From an uncultured Pelagibacteraceae bacterium (GTDB taxonomy: Bacteria; Pseudomonadota; Alphaproteobacteria; Pelagibacterales; Pelagibacteraceae): a stretch of DNA of 64,000 nucleotides. The first letter of the stretch is position 1. Every line of letters begins with the position of its first letter. The notes beneath the pieces are model-generated. The model worked only from the letters and a program-made list of their open reading frames with translations, ran no database searches and had not been told where the DNA came from. A program made the position numbers and the translations under genes. The stretch lies in contig CACAYM010000001.1 in assembly GCA_902536765.1 (NCBI GenBank), positions 1 to 64,000 on the forward strand. Reading direction: 5' to 3'. Positions 34,134-44,819 of this stretch are shown here, in pieces.

Positions 34134-35333
34134 ATGAGTGAATTAAAAAATAAAAAAGTGCTATTAGTTATAACAGGAGGAATTGCAGCTTATAAAGCAT
34201 TGGAATTAATTAGACTTCTTAAGAAAAAAGGTAGCTTAGTTAAAACTATACTTTCCAAGAACGCTAACAAATTTGTAACACCTCTTTCTGTTACTGCTTT
34301 ATCACAAGAAAAAGTTTATATAGACTTATTTGATGCAAATTCTGAGGCTGAGATGGATCACATTTCACTATCTAGATGGGCAGACATAATATTAATTGCA
34401 CCAGCAACTGCAAATACATTATCAAAAATTTCAAATGCTAATGCAGATGATTTAGCATCGACTGTATTATTAGCTGCAGATAAAGAATTTTATATTGCCC
34501 CTGCTATGAATGTTAGAATGTGGGAAAATAAATCCAATCAAAATAACGTAAATATTATTAAAAATATGGGTCATGAATTTATTGGTCCAGATATCGGCGA
34601 TATGGCATGTGGGGAATATGGCGAAGGTAAAATGACCGAGCCGCTAGAAATACTTAATTATTTGGAACAAAAATCAAAAGAGTTAAAAAAAAATAATGGC
34701 TTAAAAGCACTTGTGACTGCTGGACCTACAAAAGAATTTATTGATCCAGTAAGATATATAACTAACAAATCAAGCGGAAAACAAGGTTATGAGATAGCAA
34801 ATTCACTAAAAACAAGTGGGTTTAATACAACCCTTATATCTGGTCCGACGCAACTTGATCCAATCAAAGGTGTAAAATTAATCAAAATTAATTCGGCAAA
34901 AGAAATGTTTGATGCCGTAATTGCAAATCTGCCTGTAGATGTAGCAATTTTTTCCGCTGCTGTTGCAGATTTCAAAGTCAAAGACATATCCGAAACTAAA
35001 ATTAAAAGTAAAGAAAATTATAGCCTTAGCTTAGAAAAAAATATTGATATTTTAAAACATGTTTCAAACCATAATTCCTTGAGACCTAGATTGGTTCTAG
35101 GTTTTTCTGCTGAAACCAATGATCTAATCAAAAATTCACAAAAAAAAATAAATGAAAAAAATTGTGATTGGTTAATTGCAAACGATGTTTCTAATAAAGA
35201 GGTAGGCTTCGACTCGGACTTCAATGAAGTAAGTATCTTGTATAAAAATGGGGAAATTGAAAATATCTCCAAAGATAAAAAATCTGTAATTGCTAACAAA
35301 ATCGTAAAAAAAATTGTTTCAAATCTCGAATAA
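34134..35333 (+). CDS. coaBC: Bifunctional phosphopantothenoylcysteine decarboxylase/synthetase
   Basis: A 399-residue fusion catalysing two steps of coenzyme A synthesis. The N-terminal flavoprotein CoaC half has PAMNVRMW near 122-129 and the catalytic Cys159 in DMACGEYGEGKM. The C-terminal CoaB half begins near 190 with LVTAGPTKEFIDPVR and carries ITNKSSGKQG and the IFSAAVADFKV segment. Normal length. It follows ubiB by 7 nt and precedes dut by 3 nt, the usual alphaproteobacterial cluster. Confidence 0.97.
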   Translation: MSELKNKKVLLVITGGIAAYKALELIRLLKKKGSLVKTILSKNANKFVTPLSVTALSQEKVYIDLFDANSEAEMDHISLSRWADIILIAPATANTLSKISNANADDLASTVLLAADKEFYIAPAMNVRMWENKSNQNNVNIIKNMGHEFIGPDIGDMACGEYGEGKMTEPLEILNYLEQKSKELKKNNGLKALVTAGPTKEFIDPVRYITNKSSGKQGYEIANSLKTSGFNTTLISGPTQLDPIKGVKLIKINSAKEMFDAVIANLPVDVAIFSAAVADFKVKDISETKIKSKENYSLSLEKNIDILKHVSNHNSLRPRLVLGFSAETNDLIKNSQKKINEKNCDWLIANDVSNKEVGFDSDFNEVSILYKNGEIENISKDKKSVIANKIVKKIVSNLE

Positions 35334-35336
35334 TTA

Positions 35337-35774
35337 ATGGTTAAAGTTTTAGTAAAAAGGCTTGATCCAAAAGTAAAGTTGCCAAAATATAAAACTAGCG
35401 GCTCATCTGGGATGGATTTAATGGCATTTATTGAATACCCAATTAGAATCAAACCAGGGACATCAGCTTTAATTCCAACTGGAATCTCAATTGCGTTTCC
35501 TGAGGAATTTGAAGTTCAAATAAGACCAAGATCTGGATTAGCAGCCAAACAAAGCATTGGTGTTCTTAACACTCCAGGAACAGTTGACAGTGATTATAGA
35601 GGTGAACTCAAAGTAATAATTTTTAATCATGGGGAAAATGAATTTGTGGTAAATTGCGACGATAGAATAGCACAAATGATTCTCTCACCAATATTAAAAA
35701 TCGAATTTGAGGAAGTAAAAGAACTTCCTGAAACAATTAGAGGAAGTGGAGGATTTGGTTCTACTGGTAAATGA
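35337..35774 (+). CDS. dut: dUTP diphosphatase
   Basis: A 145-residue trimeric dUTPase preventing uracil incorporation and supplying dUMP for thymidylate. All five motifs are visible: SGMDLMA near 25, RPRSGLA near 64, GVLNTPGTVDSDYRGEL near 77-93, RIAQMI, and the C-terminal RGSGGFGSTG arm. The stop overlaps the MoeB-like gene start (ATGA). Confidence 0.97.
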   Translation: MVKVLVKRLDPKVKLPKYKTSGSSGMDLMAFIEYPIRIKPGTSALIPTGISIAFPEEFEVQIRPRSGLAAKQSIGVLNTPGTVDSDYRGELKVIIFNHGENEFVVNCDDRIAQMILSPILKIEFEEVKELPETIRGSGGFGSTGK

Positions 35775-36529
35775 GGAAAAATCTTTCCACAAAGCAAATT
35801 AAAAAATACTCTAGACAAATAGTTCTGAAAAATGTTGGAACGATAGGTCAAAAAAAAATACTTAATTCAAATGTTTTAATTATAGGCGCGGGTGGGCTTG
35901 GGTGTCCAATTGTTGATTACTTATCTAGAGCAGGAGTAGGAAAAATAGGCATAGTTGATTATGATAAAATTGATACATCAAACATACATCGTCAATCAAT
36001 TTATACATTGAAGGATGTGGGAAAATATAAAGTTGATGTATTAAAAAACAAAATTATTGATATTAATCCTGATGTTAAAACTAAAATTTATAAAAATAAA
36101 ATCACAAATAAAAACGCTTATAAAATATTAAATCAATTTGATATTATTGTAGATGGTTCAGATAATTTTAAGACAAAATTTTTATTAAATAAATTTGCTA
36201 ATAAACTTAAAAAAGTATTTATAGCTGGTGCTATAAGTAGATACGATGGTCATATTTTTTCTTTTAATTTTAAAAATAATAATGAAGCATGTTTAAAATG
36301 TTTCTATCAATCAGAAGTTAATGAAGAAGTTTTTAACTGCGAAACTGATGGAATTTTAGGTCCTGTTGCAGGTATTGTAGGCAACATACAGGCAAATGAA
36401 GTTCTTAAATATATATTAGGTCTAAAAAACAAATTAACAAATAAAATCTTAATAATAAATCTTTTAAATTTAACTTTCAGGCAAACGAAATTTTCAAAAA
36501 AAAAAAATTGTATATGTGGAAAAAAATAA
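35771..36529 (+). CDS. moeB: ThiF/MoeB/HesA-family sulfur-carrier adenylyltransferase
   Basis: A 252-residue E1-like enzyme that adenylates the C-terminal glycine of a sulfur-carrier protein (MoaD- or ThiS-type). The nucleotide-binding GAGGLGCP is near 37-44, the Arg-finger region NIHRQSIY near 73-80, and DGSDNFKTKFLLN near 129. The zinc cysteines are CLKC in the middle and CICG at the very end. There is no rhodanese domain. Whether it serves molybdopterin or thiamine is not decided by sequence; the symbol is a family name. The SH3b gene starts inside its last codons. Confidence 0.85.
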   Translation: MRKNLSTKQIKKYSRQIVLKNVGTIGQKKILNSNVLIIGAGGLGCPIVDYLSRAGVGKIGIVDYDKIDTSNIHRQSIYTLKDVGKYKVDVLKNKIIDINPDVKTKIYKNKITNKNAYKILNQFDIIVDGSDNFKTKFLLNKFANKLKKVFIAGAISRYDGHIFSFNFKNNNEACLKCFYQSEVNEEVFNCETDGILGPVAGIVGNIQANEVLKYILGLKNKLTNKILIINLLNLTFRQTKFSKKKNCICGKK

Positions 36530-36954
36530 TTTACTTTATTTTAATTTTTTTTTGTACTAATGCATTTAGTAATGAAAATTATTATTTGATGCTAAAAAAT
36601 TCTAAAGTAAATGTAAGAGTGGGACCTGGTTTAGATTATCCTATAAAATTTATTTATAAAAAAAAATATTTACCAGTAAAAGTCATTGATAAAAAAGAAA
36701 ACTTTCGAAAAGTAATTGATCACAAAAAAAATAGTGGATGGATACACATCTCTCAATTGAAAAAAAAAAATTCTATAGTAGTTTTATCTAGCAGAATTCT
36801 TTTTAAAAAACCTACTTTTAATTCAAAACCTATTGCAAATATTGAAAGCGGTAAATTGTTTGTCCTGGAAAAATGCAAAAAAAATTGGTGTAAAGTTAGC
36901 AGCCAAAATTATTCAGGATGGATTAATATGGACAATGTATGGGGAAAAGACTAG
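36514..36954 (+). CDS. SH3-domain (SH3b) periplasmic protein
   Basis: About 146 residues with an N-terminal signal peptide (MWKKIIYFILIFFCTNAFS) and two SH3b-like repeats: SKVNVRVGPGLDYPIKFIY with SGWIHISQL, then a second ending SGWINMDNVWG. Proteins of this kind are common in alphaproteobacteria and are thought to bind cell-wall peptides; no enzymatic domain is present. I start at ATG 36514; an in-frame TTG lies two codons upstream. It overlaps moeB by 16 nt and ends 2 nt from the convergent DUF2061 gene. Confidence 0.85.
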   Translation: MWKKIIYFILIFFCTNAFSNENYYLMLKNSKVNVRVGPGLDYPIKFIYKKKYLPVKVIDKKENFRKVIDHKKNSGWIHISQLKKKNSIVVLSSRILFKKPTFNSKPIANIESGKLFVLEKCKKNWCKVSSQNYSGWINMDNVWGKD

Positions 36955-36956
36955 TG

Positions 36957-37205
36957 TTATTTTTTCTTACTCAATTTGCTTGTCCAGATTTTGTCTAGCA
37001 CAAAGTACCATACAGCATTAGCTAAAGGCTCAACGATAGCATCTGTTAATGCAATCATAAACGATACGTCTGCTATCAACATTAAAACTGTAATAGCAAT
37101 TGCAAAGTGTCCTATTGTATAGATTAAAGTTCTTAATAATGAACCCTTATTACTATCATAAAACGATTTGCTAGTTTGAAATATGCCTCTAGTTAGTTCA
37201 GTCAT
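36957..37205 (-). CDS. DUF2061 family small membrane protein
   Basis: An 82-residue protein with two hydrophobic helices: SLLRTLIYTIGHFAIAITVL, and the ALTDAIVEPLANAVWYFVLDKIW region with its conserved Glu/Asn-Trp-Tyr pattern. This matches the DUF2061 layout, whose function is unknown. It lies 14 nt downstream of katG on the same strand, so it may be co-transcribed. Confidence 0.82.
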   Translation of the reverse strand: MTELTRGIFQTSKSFYDSNKGSLLRTLIYTIGHFAIAITVLMLIADVSFMIALTDAIVEPLANAVWYFVLDKIWTSKLSKKK

Positions 37206-37219
37206 AAACTAATTATAGC

Positions 37220-39467
<2,248 letters not shown>

Positions 39468-39470
39468 TAT

Positions 39471-39487
39471 ATTAGAATGATTCTAAA
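39471..39487 (-). promoter_or_regulatory. Irr-box / iron control element upstream of katG
   Basis: TTTAGAATCATTCTAAT, whose core TTAGAAT-N-ATTCTAA (39472-39486) is a perfect 15-bp inverted repeat. It matches the ICE/Irr-box pattern TTTAGAA...TTCTAAA described for alphaproteobacterial iron regulation. It lies just upstream of the -35 box of the candidate katG promoter and 45 bp downstream of the irr stop codon. Position suggests Irr acts directly on katG; whether as activator or repressor depends on the true start point. Confidence 0.72.
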
Positions 39488-39531
39488 GTGTTTTTTTGTC
39501 CTACTTTATATAATGTTAGTAATAATAGTTA

Positions 39532-39945
39532 TTATTTATTAGAAACTTTTACTAAAACCTCTATAGATCTAATTTTTTTTCCTGGAAGGTTTTTTCTCAA
39601 TTTTATTTCTTCGACATCTTTATCGTGAAAATCAATAAGTTCATTAGTAGTCACGTTATAAAAATGATGGTGATTTGTTACATTTGTATCGAAATATGTT
39701 TTATCAGAATTTAATGAAATTTCCTTAATGTAACCTTTGTTCTTAAAAGCATTTATTGTATTATAAATTGTAGCTTGAGATATTTTAATATCTAATTTCT
39801 TTTTTAAAACTTTTCGAAGATCTTCAATTGTAAAATGAAAAGTCTTTTTTCTATGAAAAAGAATTTCACACATTTTTAATCTTTGCTTAGTAGGTCTTAA
39901 GCCTGCAGATCTTAATTTTTCCTCAAAATGAGTATTATTATTCAT
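39532..39945 (-). CDS. irr: Irr-type iron/heme response regulator (Fur superfamily)
   Basis: A 137-residue Fur-superfamily regulator. The winged helix is at about 14-75 (GLRPTKQR, then the recognition helix SQATIYNTINAFKNKG). The dimerisation half has FDTNVTNHHHFY with the His92-93-94 cluster that binds heme in Irr, followed by NELIDF. It lacks the N-terminal Cys-Pro heme regulatory motif of Bradyrhizobium Irr, as do many other Irr proteins. Irr controls heme and iron genes and is degraded or inactivated when heme is plentiful. It diverges from fabA over 77 bp, a neighbourhood common in alphaproteobacteria, and precedes katG. Confidence 0.87.
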   Translation of the reverse strand: MNNNTHFEEKLRSAGLRPTKQRLKMCEILFHRKKTFHFTIEDLRKVLKKKLDIKISQATIYNTINAFKNKGYIKEISLNSDKTYFDTNVTNHHHFYNVTTNELIDFHDKDVEEIKLRKNLPGKKIRSIEVLVKVSNK

Positions 39946-40022
39946 TATTTAGCCTAATTTATCAGTTCAAATCTGATTGTATATTGTAAATTATCTAAAT
40001 ACAGTATTAAAGAACAAATTTT

Positions 40023-40526
40023 ATGGAAAAAAAATCAGCATACAATTACGATGACCTAATAAAGTGCGGTAATGGTGAGCTTTTTGGACCCGGGAATGCA
40101 AAACTTCCATTGCCACCAATGCTGATGTTTGACAGAATTACAGAAATTGAGGAAAATAAAGGTGCTTTTAAAAAAGGAGTTTTAAGAGCAGAATTAGACA
40201 TAAAAAATGAATTATGGTTTTTTGATTGTCATTTTAAAGAGGACCCAGTTATGCCTGGATGCTTAGGGCTTGATGCAATGTGGCAACTAGTTGGATTTTA
40301 TTTAGGCTGGCTTGGAAACCCTGGAAGAGGTAGAGCGTTAGGAGTTGGGGCAGTTAAGTTTACAGGTGAAGTGTTAAAAAATGTAAAAATTGCAACTTAT
40401 GAAATTGATATGAAGAGAATTTTAGTTAAAGAGGGTGCAACAGTAGGTTTAGCAAATGGAATTCTTAAAGCAGATGATAAAAAAATATATTCTGCTGAAA
40501 ATTTAAAAGTTGGATTGTTTAAATAA
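40023..40526 (+). CDS. fabA: 3-hydroxydecanoyl-[ACP] dehydratase/isomerase
   Basis: A 167-residue hotdog enzyme introducing the cis double bond in unsaturated fatty acid synthesis. Catalytic His70 ([14 protein letters not shown]) and Asp84 ([11 protein letters not shown]) are present at nearly the E. coli positions, and length is normal. It is the first gene of a fabA-fabB-fabI operon; its stop shares an A with the fabB ATG (TAATG). Confidence 0.98.
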   Translation: MEKKSAYNYDDLIKCGNGELFGPGNAKLPLPPMLMFDRITEIEENKGAFKKGVLRAELDIKNELWFFDCHFKEDPVMPGCLGLDAMWQLVGFYLGWLGNPGRGRALGVGAVKFTGEVLKNVKIATYEIDMKRILVKEGATVGLANGILKADDKKIYSAENLKVGLFK

Positions 40527-41737
40527 TGAAAAGGGTAGTAGTAACTGGAATTGGGGTGGTTTCTTGTTTGGGTAATAATCAAGAAGAAGTTTTCAATTCT
40601 CTTATAAATTCAAAATCGGGTATTACTTTTTCCGAAGAGTATAAAGAATTTAATCTTAAGAGCCATGTTCATGGATTGCCAAATATAAAATTAGAAGACC
40701 ACGTAGATAGAAAAGTTATTAGATTTATGGGTAAAGGTTCAGCTTACAATTATATAGCTATGAATGAAGCTGTAAAAGACTCTGGTTTAGAGGAAAAAGA
40801 AGTAAGTAATATTTCTACAGGAATGGTAATGGGGTCGGGAGGACCTTCAATTGAAAATGTAATTTTGGCTGCAGATAAAACAAGAGAAAAAAATCCAAAA
40901 AAAATGGGACCATTCGTAGTACCAAGAACTATGGCAAGTACGGCCTCCGCAACACTGGCTGTTCCATTTAAAATAAAAGGTGTAAATTACACGATTAGTT
41001 CTGCATGCGCTACAAGTGGACACTGTATCGGTAATGCAATGGAATTAATTCAACTGGGAAAACAGAATGTTATCTTTGCAGGCGGAAGTGATGAAGTTCA
41101 CTTTGCAATGACAGCCATGTTTGATGCGATGACCGCTTTATCATCCAAATACAATGATACACCAGATAAAGCATCAAGACCTTACGATAAAACTAGAGAT
41201 GGATTTGTTATATCAGGTGGTGGTGGAGTTTTAGTGCTTGAAGAATATGAACATGCAAAAGCAAGAGGTGCAAAAATTTATGCAGAATTAACTGGATATG
41301 GTGCAACATCCGATGGTTACGATATGGTAGCTCCATCTGGAGAAGGTGCGGTTAGATGTATGCAAATGGCTTTGAAAACAGCAAAAAATAAAATTGATTA
41401 TATAAATACTCACGGAACATCTACGCCTGTTGGAGATATAACTGAATTAAAGGCAGTAGGTGAAGTATTTAAAGATTATAAACCGAAAATAAGTTCAACT
41501 AAATCATTATCTGGACATTCGTTAGGAGCTACTTCAGTTCATGAGGCTGTTTATAGTTTAATAATGATGAAAAATAATTTTATTTCAGCTTCTGCAAATA
41601 TAGTCGATATGGATGATGAAGCAAAAAAATATCCAATTGTTACAAAAGTAGAAAAAGATATTTCCTTAAATTCTATAATGTCTAATAGTTTTGGTTTTGG
41701 TGGAACAAATGCAACTTTAGTTTTCGAGAAAGTTTAA
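40526..41737 (+). CDS. fabB: Beta-ketoacyl-[ACP] synthase I
   Basis: A 403-residue condensing enzyme that elongates unsaturated acyl chains made by FabA. The thiolase-fold triad is Cys161 ([10 protein letters not shown]), His296 ([11 protein letters not shown]) and His331 (SGHSLGA). The C-terminal [10 protein letters not shown] signature is intact. Pairing with fabA identifies it as FabB rather than FabF. It precedes fabI by 2 nt. Confidence 0.97.
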   Translation: MKRVVVTGIGVVSCLGNNQEEVFNSLINSKSGITFSEEYKEFNLKSHVHGLPNIKLEDHVDRKVIRFMGKGSAYNYIAMNEAVKDSGLEEKEVSNISTGMVMGSGGPSIENVILAADKTREKNPKKMGPFVVPRTMASTASATLAVPFKIKGVNYTISSACATSGHCIGNAMELIQLGKQNVIFAGGSDEVHFAMTAMFDAMTALSSKYNDTPDKASRPYDKTRDGFVISGGGGVLVLEEYEHAKARGAKIYAELTGYGATSDGYDMVAPSGEGAVRCMQMALKTAKNKIDYINTHGTSTPVGDITELKAVGEVFKDYKPKISSTKSLSGHSLGATSVHEAVYSLIMMKNNFISASANIVDMDDEAKKYPIVTKVEKDISLNSIMSNSFGFGGTNATLVFEKV

Positions 41738-41739
41738 AA

Positions 41740-42525
41740 ATGAGCTTAATGAAAGGCAAAAGAGGATTAATCATGGGCGTTGCCAATGAAAGATCTATTG
41801 CTTGGGGTATATCACAAAAATTAGCTGAAGCTGGGGCGGAATTAGCTTTTACATATTTAGGAGATGCTCTTAAAAAAAGAGTAGTTCCATTAGCAGAAAA
41901 ATTAAATTCAAATTTAACTTTTAGTTGTGATGTTGAAAAGAAAGAGGAAGTTGTAAAACTTTTTGAGGATGTAAAGTCTAAATGGGGCGAGATTGACTTT
42001 GTGGTGCATGCTATAGCATTTTCAGATAAATCTGAATTATCAGGAGAATATCTAAATACAACAAGAGAAAATTTTTTAAGAAGTATGTTAATTTCATGTT
42101 TTTCATTTACAGAGGTTGCAAAAGAAGCATCAAGAATAATGAAACAGGGCGGAAGCATGATTACCCTAAGTTATGAAGCAAATAAAGCTATACCTAATTA
42201 TAATGTAATGGGTGTTTGTAAAGCAGCTTTAGAAGCAAGTGTAAAATATCTTGCAAGAGATCTCGGGTCTAAAGGAGTAAGAGTAAATGCTATAAGCGCA
42301 GGTCCAATTAAAACTTTGGCAGCATCTGCAATTGGTGATGCAAAATTTCTATATAAGTGGAATGCTGATCACTCTTTTTTAAAAAGAAACGTAGATAATC
42401 TTGATGTTGGAAATTCAGCTTTATATTTGTTAAGCGATATGGCTGGAGGTGTTACAGGTGAAATTCATTACGTAGATGCTGGATACAATAAAGTCGGTAT
42501 GCCTGACCCAAAAAATATAACATAA
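41740..42525 (+). CDS. fabI: Enoyl-[ACP] reductase (NADH)
   Basis: A 261-residue SDR enzyme completing each fatty acid elongation cycle. The divergent glycine motif GVANERSIAWGI near 14-25 is the FabI form. The active-site Tyr-x6-Lys lies in YEANKAIPNYNVMGVCKAALE near 147-165, and the C-terminal region GVTGEIHYVDAGYN is typical. It is the triclosan target in organisms that depend on it. It is third in the fab operon, followed 3 nt later by a 50-residue membrane protein. Confidence 0.96.
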   Translation: MSLMKGKRGLIMGVANERSIAWGISQKLAEAGAELAFTYLGDALKKRVVPLAEKLNSNLTFSCDVEKKEEVVKLFEDVKSKWGEIDFVVHAIAFSDKSELSGEYLNTTRENFLRSMLISCFSFTEVAKEASRIMKQGGSMITLSYEANKAIPNYNVMGVCKAALEASVKYLARDLGSKGVRVNAISAGPIKTLAASAIGDAKFLYKWNADHSFLKRNVDNLDVGNSALYLLSDMAGGVTGEIHYVDAGYNKVGMPDPKNIT

Positions 42526-42528
42526 TCA

Positions 42529-42681
42529 ATGTTAATTTTAATTTGGTTTGTTGTTTGTATTATATTTTATATAGTTCAAATGATTCTTGGTGACTCTGGA
42601 CATGCTCTTGAAGTATTTGCTGTAGTAAGTGCTATTGCTATTTTCTTAATAAGTAAAATTAAACACAAAATAAATAAGTAG
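42529..42681 (+). CDS. 50-residue membrane protein of unknown function
   Basis: An ATG-to-TAG frame fitting exactly between fabI (3-nt gap) and the TesA-like gene (2-nt gap). It encodes two hydrophobic helices (about 2-20 and 27-42) joined by a QMILGDSGHALE loop, with a basic C-terminal tail (KIKHKINK), so both ends would lie in the cytoplasm if the loop is periplasmic. Tight spacing in the operon supports expression. I do not recognise the family. A link to lipid metabolism is suggested only by position. Confidence 0.7.
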   Translation: MLILIWFVVCIIFYIVQMILGDSGHALEVFAVVSAIAIFLISKIKHKINK

Positions 42682-42683
42682 GA

Positions 42684-43316
42684 TTGAAAAATAATTTTCT
42701 AATATTTTTTAAAATACTTCTATTCAGCTTGCTTTTGACTAGTTGTAGCAAAACTAACAAGTTAGATGATATAAATAAAATTTTATTACTCGGAGACAGT
42801 TTAATGTCTGGGTACGGTTTAAAGGAAAACCAAGCACTTTCAATAATATTAGAAAATGATTTGAAAGAAGCTGGATATAATATCAAAGTAATAAATGGAA
42901 GTGTTTCTGGAGATACTTCAGAAGATGGATTGGATAGAATTGAAGAATATACCGCTAGTGGTGATATAGATTTGATTGTTTTAGGATTAGGCGCAAACGA
43001 TATGCTTAGAAGAATTAATCCAGATCAAACAGAAAATAATTTAAGGAAAATTATTGAAATTATAAAAACTAAAAATATAAGAATAATTTTGGCAGGCATG
43101 AAAGCGTCTCCAACAAACGGATTAGCATATAAAAAGAAATTCGATAATATATTTCCTAAGTTAGCAGACAAATATGATTTAAATTTAATACCTTTTTTAC
43201 TGAAAAAAGTGGCTTTAAATCCAAAGTTTAATCAAAGTGATGGAATTCACCCAAACTATGAAGGTGCTAAGGTGATTTCAGAAACAATAAAAGAAAGTAT
43301 AATTAATTTAGATTAG
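42684..43316 (+). CDS. TesA-like SGNH/GDSL lipase-esterase lipoprotein
   Basis: A 210-residue SGNH hydrolase of the TesA/arylesterase/lysophospholipase L1 type. The start codon is TTG at 42684-42686. It is followed by a lipoprotein signal (hydrophobic stretch, then LLTSC with Cys21 as lipidation site), so the enzyme would sit in the periplasm on a lipid anchor. Block I is GDSL with nucleophile Ser39, block II has the SVSGDTSEDG glycine near 75, block III GLGANDM near 102, and block V is SDGIHPNYEG with the Asp/His pair near 190. It is likely a multifunctional acyl thioesterase or lysophospholipase and closes the fab operon. Confidence 0.9.
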   Translation: MKNNFLIFFKILLFSLLLTSCSKTNKLDDINKILLLGDSLMSGYGLKENQALSIILENDLKEAGYNIKVINGSVSGDTSEDGLDRIEEYTASGDIDLIVLGLGANDMLRRINPDQTENNLRKIIEIIKTKNIRIILAGMKASPTNGLAYKKKFDNIFPKLADKYDLNLIPFLLKKVALNPKFNQSDGIHPNYEGAKVISETIKESIINLD

Positions 43317-43393
43317 TTTGGACGTTCTGTTGCCCGGCAATAGATTAGAAATTAGCATATTTACTCTTTAAATTAATATTACTTTGTTTATCT

Positions 43394-43409
43394 TGTCAAA
43401 ATCTTGACA
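43394..43409. promoter_or_regulatory. Inverted repeat overlapping a -35-like box before the secreted hypothetical gene
   Basis: TGTCAA-AATC-TTGACA is a 6-bp inverted repeat whose right arm is a perfect -35 hexamer. A 17-bp spacer would put the -10 (AAGAAT) 7 nt before the next ATG, so the promoter assignment is doubtful, but the repeat itself is exact. The rest of the 123-bp gap shows nothing clear. Confidence 0.3.
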
Positions 43410-43439
43410 CTTATATATTTGAATGAAAGAATATGACTC

Positions 43440-44009
43440 ATGAGATTATTCTTTATAGCACTTGTTATAATATTTAGTTTACAGTTATGGGTTAAAGCAG
43501 ACGTAATTAAATTTAAGATTGAAGGCATGGGTATTGGGGATAGTGCCCTAAATTTTTTTAGTGAAAAAGACATTAAGAATAATTCTAAGGATTATTATAG
43601 AGACAAAACTTTTACCCCAGTGCAGAACGACAAATATTCTTTTTTTAAAATTTATGACGCAGTGGACTTTAATTTTAGAACTGGTGATAAAGGATATATA
43701 TTTCAAAGTATAAGTGGAGTATTATATTTTGATAAAAATATTCAAGATTGTTATGATAAAATGGATTCTTTAATTTTGGATATTAAAAAAGAAATTAAAC
43801 ATACAAAATATCATTCAAAAAAAGAATTTAAACATCAAGCAGATAAAAGTGGGAAGAGCAAATTTACTGAAACAAGGTTTGATTTTAAAAATGGGTATAT
43901 AGGTATTATTTGTTATGATTATTCAGAAGAACATGGTGGACAGGATCATTTATCAGTATATGTAGACTCAAAAGAGTTTAATGAATGGGCATTAGGCGGT
44001 GTTTACTAA
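43440..44009 (+). CDS. Secreted protein of unknown function
   Basis: A 189-residue protein with a clear signal peptide (MRLFFIALVIIFSLQLWVKA, cut near residue 20). The mature part begins DVIKFKIEGMGIGDSALNFFSEKDI. It then has mixed alpha/beta character with many Lys, Asp and Tyr residues, one Cys in FDKNIQDCYDK and another in GIICYDYSEEHGG. No domain was recognised. It lies alone between the fab operon and an FkbM methyltransferase on the other strand, and has its own upstream region. Periplasmic localisation is the only firm inference. Confidence 0.72.
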   Translation: MRLFFIALVIIFSLQLWVKADVIKFKIEGMGIGDSALNFFSEKDIKNNSKDYYRDKTFTPVQNDKYSFFKIYDAVDFNFRTGDKGYIFQSISGVLYFDKNIQDCYDKMDSLILDIKKEIKHTKYHSKKEFKHQADKSGKSKFTETRFDFKNGYIGIICYDYSEEHGGQDHLSVYVDSKEFNEWALGGVY

Positions 44010-44100
44010 TTTAAATAGAATATTTCCTTGAAAAATTCCCTTATACAAGTTGATTTAGATTATAGAAGGGGGTTCTGTTCCCAGTTGGTTTTTGGCTTAA

Positions 44101-44769
44101 TTACCATCTAAAAAACTTCTTATTTTCAACAGGTTCAATTTTTTTTTTCCAAAAATCATATTGTTCTTTGAATTCTTTTCTATGTGATCCTCCGTGCATC
44201 TCGCAAAAAATTATATCAATTTTTTCTAAGTTTTTAATTATCTCAGGTAAAATTTTATACTCATGTCCTTCAATATCAATTTTTAAAAAATTAATAGTTT
44301 CATGATTATCTAAAATTCTTTTTATATTCTCCGTTTTTACTTTTTTAAATTTGTCATTTGATACATTGCTTTTAATTCTTTCTAGTGTTGAGCTTTCAGA
44401 AAGTGACATATTTTTAAAATTTTTTTCAAATTGGTGATAGTATAAATTACTAAAACCTTCTATATTTGAGACCGCTGTTTCATGGATATTGATTTTTAAT
44501 TCTTTAGCAAAAATTTTATTTAGTATTAAAGCACAATAAGGATTTGGCTCATAAATATCGATTTTACATTTAAATTTGTCAAAAATATAGTAAGAGACTA
44601 CACCGTTGTTCCCTCCAATATCTATTACAAACGAGTTCGAGTCTAATTTTAGTCTATCAAGAGATTTAAGTTTATCCTTATATCTATTTAATTTATAAAA
44701 AAAATTTTTTCTTATAAATTTAAATCTAAATAGAAAACACCAGATTTTTTCTCTAAGATTTAATTTCAT
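44101..44769 (-). CDS. FkbM-family methyltransferase
   Basis: About 222 residues from the ATG at 44767-44769 (a TTG four codons upstream is also in frame). SAM-binding motif I is FVIDIGGNNGVVSYY near 47-61, the acidic loop DIYEPNPYC near 73, and the FkbM hallmark NFLKIDIEGHEYKILPE near 162-178. The family O-methylates sugars and other metabolites and is frequent in surface-polysaccharide and hypervariable loci. It is 50 nt downstream of the 76-residue gene on the same strand. Confidence 0.88.
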   Translation of the reverse strand: MKLNLREKIWCFLFRFKFIRKNFFYKLNRYKDKLKSLDRLKLDSNSFVIDIGGNNGVVSYYIFDKFKCKIDIYEPNPYCALILNKIFAKELKINIHETAVSNIEGFSNLYYHQFEKNFKNMSLSESSTLERIKSNVSNDKFKKVKTENIKRILDNHETINFLKIDIEGHEYKILPEIIKNLEKIDIIFCEMHGGSHRKEFKEQYDFWKKKIEPVENKKFFRW

Positions 44770-44819
44770 TAGAGCTCTCAAAATTATTTAGTTTGGAAAT
44801 CAATATTTTGCTATAGATA

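Noticed and set aside
35018..35452. 144-residue minus-strand frame across the coaBC/dut junction
   Set aside because: It runs antisense through two intact conserved genes and shows no domain.
41682..42158. 158-residue minus-strand frame opposite fabI
   Set aside because: Antisense shadow of fabI with low-complexity Ser/Phe/Leu content.
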